Positions 43,706 to 51,361 of a DNA stretch of 64,000 nucleotides are shown here, in pieces. The notes beneath the pieces were generated by a model. The model had not been told where the DNA came from. It saw only the letters and a list, made by a program, of their open reading frames with translations, and did not search any database. The position numbers and the translations under genes were made by a program. Source of the DNA: Clostridium sp. UBA4548. Lineage in GTDB: Bacteria > Bacillota > Clostridia > Clostridiales > Clostridiaceae. The stretch's first letter is position 1, and each line of letters starts with the position of its first letter. Where the stretch lies: NCBI RefSeq assembly GCF_002387895.1, contig NZ_DGLI01000023.1:1-64000 (forward strand). The letters are read 5' to 3'.

Positions 43706-45601
43706 ATGTACAGTGATTTGTTATACGTAATTAAAAAAGAAAACCACAAGGAAGGGGAGTTATTACAAACATTAAAGGAACATAAGGAAATTAAATTTGT
43801 TTCATTAATAGGTATAGACTTTTTAGGTAATGATACAGATGAGAAAATTCCTATTCAAAATTTTATAGAAAATATTGAAACATTTTTGTATGGCATTTCT
43901 GTTCAAACAGATGGTTCATCAGTAAATCTTCCAGAAATAGCTTCCTTAAATAACGCAAAAGTTGATATGAAAGTTGATTTAGAATGCGATTGGTTCGTAG
44001 ATTATAACTTTGAAAATATTGATCATAAAACAAACAAGCCTGTGGGCACTCTAAGAGTACCTTGTCATCTTTACCATGATAATATAGCTGTGGACTCTAG
44101 AAATATATTAAAAAATTCAGTGGACTTCTTTAATAAGGAATTATTAAAATTACTAGAAGAAAATCCAGAATTTTTAAATAAGATGAATTTATCCTACGAG
44201 GATATTGATAAAGTTTTCATAACTGCAGCTACAGAGCTTGAGTTTTGGGTTAGAACTCCAAATGATTTTGCAGAACTAGAGGAGTTATCTACATCAGAAG
44301 TTTTAAAGGAGCAATATTGGAAAAGAACTAAAGGCGTTGTTAGAACGGCCTTGGAGCAAGCTTTAACAATGCTAGAAAACTATGGCTTAGAGCCAGAAAT
44401 GGGGCATAAAGAAGTTGGAGGGGTAAAAGCTAAACTTACGGAAGGTGGTTCTTTTAATCATATAATGGAGCAACTTGAAATTGATTGGAAATATTCTTCT
44501 GCTATACAAGCTTGCGATAATGAACTCTTAGCAAGAGAAGTAATAAAAGAGATTTTTAGAAGAAATGGACTGGATGTAACATTTCAAGCAAAACCTGTAG
44601 ATGAAGTAGCAGGCAATGGAAAACATCTCCATGTGGGTGTGAATCTAAAGCTAAAAAGTGGTAAAGTAATAAATTTAGTTCATAGTATGGAAAATGATTA
44701 TATGAGTGAAATAGGTTATGGTGCACTAATGGGGATTCTTAAGAATTATGAGGTTATAAACCCCTTTGTTTCTTCTACCAATGGTGCCTTTAGAAGATTA
44801 AGACCAGGATTTGAGGCACCTGTATGTATTGTTACTTCCCTTGGACATAGTAAAACCCAACCTTCAAGAAATAGAACTATTTTAATAGGACTTATTAGGG
44901 ACTTAGAGAATCCTATGGCAACTAGATTTGAACTTCGTTCCCCTAACCCTCATACTAATATATATTTAGCTTTATCAGCAATTAATCTTGCAATGATACA
45001 AGGAATTAAGTATGCACTGAAAAACAAGAAGACTTGTGAAGAATTATTAAAAGAATTATCAAAAGATCCAAATGTAGAGAGTGAATATTTAGAGTACTCA
45101 AGAAGCTACAGAAGTGAAGAAGATGTATTTGAACATTATTCTGAAGAGGAAAGAGAAAGTTATTTTGGTAAAGCTCCAAAAACAGTTTTCGAGAACTTAT
45201 TAGGTTTTAATGATGATAAAAAGGTAGAAACACTTACAGAAGGAAGCATCTTTACAGATAAAATAATAAATAGCTATAAAATTGCTATTTTAACAAGATG
45301 GGTAACTGAGATAGAGCATAGGTTAATTGTAAATTATATGAATGAAATAAGAAGTACAAAAAGAGGGGACAGTGATGACCTTACAGAGTATGACTTAGAA
45401 AAATGGACGAAAATTAGTAAAATTAAAGAAAAAATAATGAAAGATAGTTATACTAGGAAGAGTTTATTTACTGAAATAAGGGAAGCAATCTCTAGTAATA
45501 ATTATGAAAAATTATCAGAATTGCAAATTGAATTAGATAGCGAAATGAAAAAGTTAAGAAAGCTTTATGCAGATTATCGAAGGAATCTAATGGATATGTA
45601 G
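43706..45601 (+). CDS. glnA: Glutamine synthetase family protein, long form
   Basis: 631 aa, RBS GGGAGGAA. A GS beta-grasp-like N-terminus (ISVQTDGSSVNLPE) is followed by the catalytic core: ATELEFWV (metal-binding Glu), GNGKHLHVGVNL (glutamate/ATP-binding region), RPGFEAP, and PSRNRTILIG with the active-site Arg. Then ATRFELRSPNPHTNIYLALSA. The C-terminal ~190 residues form a helical extension (coiled-coil-like near 570-625) absent from the common ~445-aa GSI. Long GS forms of this size occur in clostridia. Whether it makes glutamine or another gamma-glutamyl product cannot be told here. Monocistronic. Confidence 0.85.
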   Translation: MYSDLLYVIKKENHKEGELLQTLKEHKEIKFVSLIGIDFLGNDTDEKIPIQNFIENIETFLYGISVQTDGSSVNLPEIASLNNAKVDMKVDLECDWFVDYNFENIDHKTNKPVGTLRVPCHLYHDNIAVDSRNILKNSVDFFNKELLKLLEENPEFLNKMNLSYEDIDKVFITAATELEFWVRTPNDFAELEELSTSEVLKEQYWKRTKGVVRTALEQALTMLENYGLEPEMGHKEVGGVKAKLTEGGSFNHIMEQLEIDWKYSSAIQACDNELLAREVIKEIFRRNGLDVTFQAKPVDEVAGNGKHLHVGVNLKLKSGKVINLVHSMENDYMSEIGYGALMGILKNYEVINPFVSSTNGAFRRLRPGFEAPVCIVTSLGHSKTQPSRNRTILIGLIRDLENPMATRFELRSPNPHTNIYLALSAINLAMIQGIKYALKNKKTCEELLKELSKDPNVESEYLEYSRSYRSEEDVFEHYSEEERESYFGKAPKTVFENLLGFNDDKKVETLTEGSIFTDKIINSYKIAILTRWVTEIEHRLIVNYMNEIRSTKRGDSDDLTEYDLEKWTKISKIKEKIMKDSYTRKSLFTEIREAISSNNYEKLSELQIELDSEMKKLRKLYADYRRNLMDM

Positions 45602-45703
45602 ATCAATTGAAGCAATAAGCTATATTATAGGATCACATTGAAATTTTATTATTAAACGTGGCATAGAATCCTATTCATGAGTAGAATAGAAATAAAAAGA
45701 TTA

Positions 45704-45734
45704 CTATTTTAAAGTTTAAAGTAGTAATCTTTTT
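45704..45734 (+). terminator. Rho-independent terminator of glutamine synthetase
   Basis: AAAAAGATTACTA (45704-45716) pairs with TAGTAATCTTTTT (45722-45734). It lies about 100 nt after the stop. Confidence 0.88.
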
Positions 45735-45889
45735 ATTCAGTATTAAGGTATTTAGTACTCACTATTTCTACTAATATTAGAAGGGTTCTATTATAGTCAA
45801 AGAATCATTGTACAGTGTGATGTTAGATTACATATAAAAATTATTGTAGCATTATTGGATATCTAGGTTAAGGATAGAAGTAAGATAAA

Positions 45890-46735
45890 CTAAACATATA
45901 TGATTATGGGGAGAATTTCCATATAGCTATTAATTTCTTCCTCAATTAAATTATCAATATTCAATTTATCTATAAATTGTTCGCTGAAAATCGAGGATAA
46001 TTTATCATTGATAAAATCAAAACAACTTTCAGTGCCTATTGGGGCAGTTTTGTTATTCTTTAAACTTCGCTCAATGGAACTTACTTTACCCACCACAGTT
46101 ATATTAGTGTGATAATTACAATCTAAGTCCATTAGGGAATATTTATTTTGAATGGGTATAATCCCTCTAATATCCGAATTAAATAGAGGTTCAGTTACAT
46201 ACTTGGTACATTTTGATTCTTTAACATTTTGAAGAGTACTTTTAAACCAATTGAGCAGAGCTTTATAATTAATCTTTGATTTTAAAGAATTATCTAAATT
46301 ACATTCATCTAAAATGCTTTCTATTTCTAAAATATCAATAACATGTTGAATTTTTTTTAGCTGAGAATTCATCTTCATCTTACATTTAATCTCCACAATA
46401 TCACCATCCTGAACATAGTCTAAATCACTCTTAGAAATAATTTTTTTTAAAAACATATTTTTATCCATTATGTCTCTTAATCTAATATAGGTAGTAATTG
46501 TGGACTTCTCGATTTCTTGTATGGTTCTTCTAGTATAGCCTTGTAACAATTGCACAGATGCAGTACCTTGAAGAATTTTTCCGCAAGTTAATTCACATAA
46601 TGGTACATTGGAGTTAATTATTACCTCTTGCTTATTTGTTATTTTTTCTACTTCGATAAATCTTTCTATTGCTATTTTAAATAAACTAAGTAGAATTTCA
46701 TCGTTAATATATAAGGGAACAAAAAAATCATTCAT
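45890..46735 (-). CDS. Uncharacterised protein (possibly DUF6414-like)
   Basis: 281 aa, RBS AGGAGG. Soluble, with no signal or membrane helix. It begins FFVPLYINDEILLSLF; the middle is strand-rich with VQDGDIVEIKCKM (~110-125), an OB-like stretch; the C-terminal third has TNITVVGKVSSIERS. Layout recalls a poorly known family annotated in firmicutes as DUF6414, but I am not certain. Monocistronic and divergent from lysO. Function unknown. Confidence 0.65.
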   Translation of the reverse strand: MNDFFVPLYINDEILLSLFKIAIERFIEVEKITNKQEVIINSNVPLCELTCGKILQGTASVQLLQGYTRRTIQEIEKSTITTYIRLRDIMDKNMFLKKIISKSDLDYVQDGDIVEIKCKMKMNSQLKKIQHVIDILEIESILDECNLDNSLKSKINYKALLNWFKSTLQNVKESKCTKYVTEPLFNSDIRGIIPIQNKYSLMDLDCNYHTNITVVGKVSSIERSLKNNKTAPIGTESCFDFINDKLSSIFSEQFIDKLNIDNLIEEEINSYMEILPIIIYV

Positions 46736-46832
46736 ATGTGCCTCCTATTATGTTCAGTATATAATAAATATATTAAACGCATGAGAGCTTTAGAATTTAT
46801 TATTGACATACAGATGCCAGCTAGTGCCTTAT

Positions 46833-46861
46833 ATGACAAAACTTATTTACAATGTTATAAT
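46833..46861 (+). promoter_or_regulatory. Promoter of the lysO pair
   Basis: -35 ATGACA (46833-46838) and perfect -10 TATAAT (46856-46861), 17-bp spacer. The 5' UTR is only about 20-25 nt, too short for a lysine riboswitch. Confidence 0.55.
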
Positions 46862-46890
46862 AATTGGTGTATTTTTAGGGAGGGATTAGA

Positions 46891-47232
46891 TTGGAAATTA
46901 TTATTGCACTGTGCTTAGGCAGCTTTATAGGTTACGTAGTAAAACTTAATGAAAATCAAAAGAAAATCAATGGAAAACTTCAACAATTAGGTGTTATATT
47001 TTTACTGTTTTCAATGGGAGCATCAATAGGAGCTAATGATAATATAATAAGCGACTTACCAGTTATCGGTGTTAAAGCATTTGCTTTTGCTACTTTAACT
47101 ATTTTGTGTAGCATTGCTTTAGTTTATTTTCTTAGCTCTAGGTTTTTGAAAGGTAATGTAGTTTCAGATAAAAACGAGGAAAACACTATAGTAAAAGTTA
47201 AGTTTAATAAAGAATTAGAGGAGGGTAAATAG
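46891..47232 (+). CDS. lysO: LysO-type lysine exporter, N-terminal half (split gene)
   Basis: 113 aa, TTG start after AGGGAGGG. Three helices (~1-16, 28-48, 60-82), LGVIFLLFSMGASIG and a charged tail ending EELEEGK. It corresponds to the N-terminal third of the DUF340/LysO (YbjE) exporter, which is one ~300-aa chain in E. coli. The C-terminal half is a separate gene starting 1 nt after this stop, so the two must assemble. Confidence 0.82.
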   Translation: MEIIIALCLGSFIGYVVKLNENQKKINGKLQQLGVIFLLFSMGASIGANDNIISDLPVIGVKAFAFATLTILCSIALVYFLSSRFLKGNVVSDKNEENTIVKVKFNKELEEGK

Positions 47233-47233
47233 T

Positions 47234-47833
47234 ATGACTTTAATAATTTTAGGGGCAATAGTCCTTGGTATTGGTTGTGGGTATTTTATTTTTCCTTCTA
47301 GTATTATATCCAGTCTTGATATGATAGCTAGTTTTTCTCTTTATGCATTAATTTTTTGCGTAGGGATAGATATAGGATCTAACAAAACTATTTTAAAAGA
47401 CCTTAAAGCTATGGGAGTTAAAGTATTACTAGTTCCTTTTGGTGGAATAGTGGGAAGCCTCATAGGGGGACTCGTTACTGGTTTGTTATTTAATATGGCT
47501 ATAAATGAAAGTTTATCTGTTGCATCAGGCTTTGGATGGTATAGTTTATCTGGAGTAATGTTAAAGGAATTAGGAGGAGAAGCTTTAGGTGCAATAGCTT
47601 TTTTAACCAATGTCTTCAGAGAAATATTTGCTGTAATTTTAATACCTATATTAGCTAAGAGGCTAAACACCTATTCAGCTATAGCACCAGCAGGAGCAAC
47701 ATCTATGGACACAACTCTTCCCTTAGTTTCTAAAGCAACAAACCCTGAGGTAGCTGTTATTTCATTTATTAATGGTGTTATTATGAGTTCCCTTGTCCCT
47801 GTTTTAGTGCCATTTTTTTATAATATTAAATAG
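47234..47833 (+). CDS. lysO: LysO-type lysine exporter, C-terminal half (split gene)
   Basis: 199 aa, RBS GAGGGTAAAT-ATG. Six helices. Signatures FCVGIDIGSNK, ASGFGWYSLSGVML, TNVFREIFAVILIPILAK and PAGATSMDTTLP match LysO. The family exports L-lysine (and toxic thialysine) driven by the proton gradient. It is translationally coupled to the N-terminal half. An inverted repeat (47847-47884) follows. Confidence 0.88.
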   Translation: MTLIILGAIVLGIGCGYFIFPSSIISSLDMIASFSLYALIFCVGIDIGSNKTILKDLKAMGVKVLLVPFGGIVGSLIGGLVTGLLFNMAINESLSVASGFGWYSLSGVMLKELGGEALGAIAFLTNVFREIFAVILIPILAKRLNTYSAIAPAGATSMDTTLPLVSKATNPEVAVISFINGVIMSSLVPVLVPFFYNIK

Positions 47834-47846
47834 GAAAGTTATCAAT

Positions 47847-47884
47847 TGAACAATTGTCGAATAAATTTTATTTACAATTGTTCA
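47847..47884 (+). terminator. Hairpin after lysO
   Basis: TGAACAATTGT (47847-47857) pairs perfectly with ACAATTGTTCA (47874-47884). It lacks a T-tract, so termination is uncertain; as an inverted repeat it could also be a protein site. Confidence 0.5.
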
Positions 47885-48018
47885 GAATATTTATATAATT
47901 AATTTGAACTCTTTACTGCGAGAAAATCTTTCAGTTGAGATTTAGAAAATAATAATACCTGATTGTGGAGAATTTCTTAGCAAAAAGGTGGTGAAAAATT
48001 GTATCAATAGATGTTTTT

Positions 48019-48051
48019 AACCAACACTTTTTTGTGTTGGTTTATTTTTTT
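48019..48051 (+). terminator. Intrinsic terminator just upstream of the hydrogenase-maturation genes
   Basis: AACCAACAC (48019-48027) pairs with GTGTTGGTT (48034-48042), then TATTTTTTT. It ends only about 18 nt before the ATG of the TM1266-like gene and after ~130 nt of leader, so it may work as an attenuator instead of terminating lysO. Confidence 0.75.
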
Positions 48052-48069
48052 GTAAATGGTGGGAAGATT

Positions 48070-48315
48070 ATGGAAAAAAGAATTGCTGTAGTTGGCATAA
48101 TTATTGAAGATATTGAAAAAGCTACTGAGGTTAATAGCATACTCCATGAATTTAATGCAATAATAGTTGGTAGAATTGGTATTCCTTACAGAGATAGAGG
48201 GGTTAGTGTGATATCTGTTATTGTAGATGGCTTAATGGATGAAATATCGGCTATGACAGGTAAAATTGGAAAGCTAAGGGGGGTATCTGTTAAGTCAGCC
48301 ATAACTAAGGGATAG
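48070..48315 (+). CDS. TM1266-family iron-only hydrogenase system regulator
   Basis: 81 aa; ATG at 48070 after GGTGGGA. An in-frame TTG at 48034 lies inside the terminator and is not used. ACT/NikR-like small fold: KRIAVVGIIIEDIEKATEVN, RIGIPYRDRGVSVISVIVDG and SAMTGKIGKLRGVSVKSA. The family is found beside hydEFG genes and is proposed to regulate them. It may bind a small ligand as an oligomer. hydG follows after 54 nt. Confidence 0.88.
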   Translation: MEKRIAVVGIIIEDIEKATEVNSILHEFNAIIVGRIGIPYRDRGVSVISVIVDGLMDEISAMTGKIGKLRGVSVKSAITKG

Positions 48316-48369
48316 ACAAATTGTGAAACAAAAATTTCTTAAAAATTAAATATAAAAGGGGATAATTAA

Positions 48370-49779
48370 ATGAATAAATATAATGCAGAAGAGTTTATAA
48401 ACAGCGATGAGATAAAGAAAATTATAGATGAAAGCTTAGAAGTTAGCAAAGATAAAAACGTTGTTTTAGACATATTAAATAAGGCAAAAAATGCCAAAGG
48501 ACTATCTCATAAGGAAGCCGCAGTCTTATTATCAGTGAGTGATAGTGAAATTATTGAAGAAATGTTTAAAATTGCACGGGAAGTAAAGGAGAAAATTTAT
48601 GGAAAGCGCATAGTTATGTTTGCGCCTTTATATGTAAGTAATTACTGTGTTAATAATTGCGTTTATTGTGGTTATAAACACTGTAATGATAGTTTAAAGA
48701 GAAGAAAATTAAGTATGGAAGAATTAAAAGAGGAGGTTAGAGTATTAGAAGCCTTAGGACATAAAAGGATAGCTTTAGAAGTAGGAGAAGACCCAGTGAA
48801 TACTCCTCTAGAATATGTACTAGATTGTATTAAAGCAATTTATTCATTAAAGTTTGATAATGGCTCTATAAGAAGAATTAATGTAAATATAGCTGCAACA
48901 ACTGTAGAAGAATATAAAAAGCTGAAGGAAGCAGAAATTGGAACATACATTCTTTTTCAGGAAACTTATCATAAAGAAACTTATGAAAGAATGCATCCAA
49001 GTGGTCCAAAGCATAACTATAATTTTCATACAACAGCAATGCATAGAGCGAGAGAAGCTGGTATTGATGATGTTGGCATAGGAGTTTTATATGGACTTTA
49101 TGATTATAAATTTGAAACTATTGCAATGCTAATGCATGCAGAAGATTTAGAAAAACGTACAGGAGTTGGGCCACATACTATTTCAGTACCAAGGCTTAGA
49201 GAAGCTGAGAACGTGAGCTTAAAAGACTATCCATACTTAGTTGGAGATGAGGATTTTAAGAGAATTGTTGCTGTACTTAGACTAGCAGTTCCATATGCTG
49301 GAATGATTTTGTCAACAAGAGAAGAGCCTAAACTTAGAGATGAAATTATTAATATTGGTATTTCTCAAATTAGTACAGGTTCATGTACTGGTGTAGGAGG
49401 ATATGCAGAGAGTCAAAGAGACTTAGAAGAAAAGCCACAGTTCGAAGTAGCAGATCATCGCTCTCCAATTGAAATGATAGAAAGTCTAATGAAAAGTGGC
49501 TATATTCCTAGCTATTGTACTGCCTGTTACAGAGAGGGTAGAACTGGAGATAGATTTATGGCTTTAGCAAAAAGTGGGCAAATAAATAATGTTTGTCAGT
49601 GCAATGCCTTATTAACATTAAAAGAGTTTATGCTAGATTATGGAACTGAAGAAACTAGAAAACTAGGGGAAGTACTAATTAAAGAATCACTTCTAGACAT
49701 ACCGAACATAAAAAGAAAAGAAGATGCTGAAGAAAAGCTAAAAAGAATTGAAAAAGGTGAAAGAGATTTAAGATTTTAA
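48370..49779 (+). CDS. hydG: [FeFe]-hydrogenase H-cluster radical SAM maturase HydG
   Basis: 469 aa, RBS AAGGGG. The radical-SAM motif is C-VNN-C-VY-C (~93-100), followed by GYKHCNDSLKRRKL. VGPHTISVPR and STGSCTGVGGY are HydG/ThiH-type segments. A C-terminal second cluster motif (YCTACYREGRTGDRFM and NNVCQC) binds the auxiliary 4Fe-4S-Fe site. It cleaves tyrosine to make the CO and CN- ligands for the H-cluster. Upstream is its TM1266 regulator; hydF follows. hydE is not in the window. Confidence 0.96.
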   Translation: MNKYNAEEFINSDEIKKIIDESLEVSKDKNVVLDILNKAKNAKGLSHKEAAVLLSVSDSEIIEEMFKIAREVKEKIYGKRIVMFAPLYVSNYCVNNCVYCGYKHCNDSLKRRKLSMEELKEEVRVLEALGHKRIALEVGEDPVNTPLEYVLDCIKAIYSLKFDNGSIRRINVNIAATTVEEYKKLKEAEIGTYILFQETYHKETYERMHPSGPKHNYNFHTTAMHRAREAGIDDVGIGVLYGLYDYKFETIAMLMHAEDLEKRTGVGPHTISVPRLREAENVSLKDYPYLVGDEDFKRIVAVLRLAVPYAGMILSTREEPKLRDEIINIGISQISTGSCTGVGGYAESQRDLEEKPQFEVADHRSPIEMIESLMKSGYIPSYCTACYREGRTGDRFMALAKSGQINNVCQCNALLTLKEFMLDYGTEETRKLGEVLIKESLLDIPNIKRKEDAEEKLKRIEKGERDLRF

Positions 49780-50057
49780 CTAATCTTAAAAAGGATAGTT
49801 ATAAATTTGAAATCTATCAATTCTCTATAAGCTAAAACTAGAACTAAATACACTACAATTGAACTTTTATTTTAATATAGGGATTAAGGCATCTGAAATT
49901 AAATAACAAGTTAAAGAACAGAAAAATATTTTGAGTTCATAAACAAGTTTGTACAGTCAAGGAACCTGTGGACGCAGTATAACGCAAAATAGGTTATTTG
50001 TTTTTTGAAGATGCCTAAAGAAGAATTAAATATAATGTAATATATAGGAGAGATATC

Positions 50058-51281
50058 ATGATAGAAACACCAAGAGCCAATCGATTGCATATAGGAATCT
50101 ATGGTAAGCGAAATGCAGGTAAATCTAGTATAATTAATTTTATAACTAATCAAGATATAGCACTTGTATCTAATATAAAAGGAACCACTACAGACCCTGT
50201 GTATAAGTCTATGGAACTTTTACCTATTGGGCCAGTAGTATTTATTGATACTGCAGGAATTGATGACATTGGAGAAATGGGAGCTTTAAGGATTCAAAGA
50301 ACTAAGGAAATAATAAATAAAACAGATTTAGCCATTCTTGTAATTTCATTAGAAGAATTTTCTCATGACAATAAAGATTTTGCCTTAGAGTTAGAATGGT
50401 GTAAATCACTAAAAAGCAAATCTATTCCAATAGTTGGAGTTCTAAATAAAATTGATTTAGCTGATAGCAAAAAAGATATTATAGAAAAACTAAGCTTGTT
50501 AGAGGCTATATTTCAAATACAATTTGTAAGCATTAGTGCAGAAGCAAAGTTAAATCTACAAGCTTTGAAGTCTTCTATCATTAAGCTCACCCCAGAAAAT
50601 TTCCATTCTTCTAATTTGGTAGGAGATATAATAAAATCTGGCTCTAAAGTTTTATTGGTTGCACCTCAGGACATACAAGCTCCTAAGGGAAGATTAATAC
50701 TTCCTCAAGTTCAAGTACTTAGGGATTTACTAGATAACAAGGCTATTCCAGTTACTGTTACATTAGATAACTTAGATATGGCATTGGAACTACTAAACTA
50801 TAAGCCAGATTTAGTAATTACTGACTCACAGGTTTTCAAGATTGTACATTCCAAGATAAATGAAGAGACGCCTCTAACTTCTTTTTCTATTATAATGGCT
50901 AGGTCAAAAGGGGACTTAGCTGAATTTGTAAGAGGAGCAAAAACTATAAGAAGTCTAAAGGCTGGAGATAAAATTTTAATTGCAGAGGCCTGCACTCATC
51001 ATCAGTTAAAAGGGGATATAGCTAGAGAAAAGTTGCCGACTTTGCTTAAGTCTATTGAGGAAAATATTATAGTTGATAACTACTCTGGTAAAGACTTCCC
51101 TGAAAATTTAAACCAATATAAATTAGTAATTCAATGTGGTTCTTGCATGTTTAATAGAGCAGAAGTAATGTCACGTATAGAGAGCTGTAAAGAAAAAGGA
51201 ATTCCAATAACAAACTTTGGTGTTGCAATTGCTGAGATAAATGGAATTTTAGACAGGGTAATAAAGCCATTTCATATTTAA
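50058..51281 (+). CDS. hydF: [FeFe]-hydrogenase maturation GTPase HydF
   Basis: 407 aa, RBS TAGGAGAG. An N-terminal GTPase has the P-loop GKRNAGKSS (~16-24), the GTTTDPV switch, DTAG and NKID. The C-terminal Fe-S scaffold has EACTHHQLKGD and IQCGSCMFNRAEV, the CxH and CxxC ligands that hold the cluster on which the H-cluster precursor is assembled. It lies 278 nt after hydG. The bidirectional terminator at 51313 separates it from the hydrogenase genes on the other strand. Confidence 0.95.
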   Translation: MIETPRANRLHIGIYGKRNAGKSSIINFITNQDIALVSNIKGTTTDPVYKSMELLPIGPVVFIDTAGIDDIGEMGALRIQRTKEIINKTDLAILVISLEEFSHDNKDFALELEWCKSLKSKSIPIVGVLNKIDLADSKKDIIEKLSLLEAIFQIQFVSISAEAKLNLQALKSSIIKLTPENFHSSNLVGDIIKSGSKVLLVAPQDIQAPKGRLILPQVQVLRDLLDNKAIPVTVTLDNLDMALELLNYKPDLVITDSQVFKIVHSKINEETPLTSFSIIMARSKGDLAEFVRGAKTIRSLKAGDKILIAEACTHHQLKGDIAREKLPTLLKSIEENIIVDNYSGKDFPENLNQYKLVIQCGSCMFNRAEVMSRIESCKEKGIPITNFGVAIAEINGILDRVIKPFHI

Positions 51282-51312
51282 AATATATTAATAATTTTTG
51301 TTCTTAAGAAAA

Positions 51313-51345
51313 GGGCTATCTCAAAATTCAGCTTTGAGATAGCCC
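51313..51345. terminator. Bidirectional terminator between hydF and hydA
   Basis: Perfect 13-bp stem (51313-51325 with 51333-51345), with T-rich sequence after it on both strands. Confidence 0.92.
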
Positions 51346-51361
51346 ATTTTTCTTAAATTAT

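Noticed and set aside
46736..46890. Possible lysine riboswitch upstream of lysO
   Set aside because: A good promoter leaves only ~20-25 nt of leader, and no L-box core is seen.
47341..47670. 109-codon minus-strand ORF
   Set aside because: Antisense shadow of the LysO C-terminal gene.
47930..48010. Weak resemblance to a TPP riboswitch (TTGAGA ... ACCTGAT)
   Set aside because: The second conserved arm and the P1 closing stem are absent; these genes are not thiamine genes.
48034..48069. Upstream TTG start for the TM1266-like protein
   Set aside because: It lies inside the terminator arm and T-tract; ATG 48070 has the RBS.
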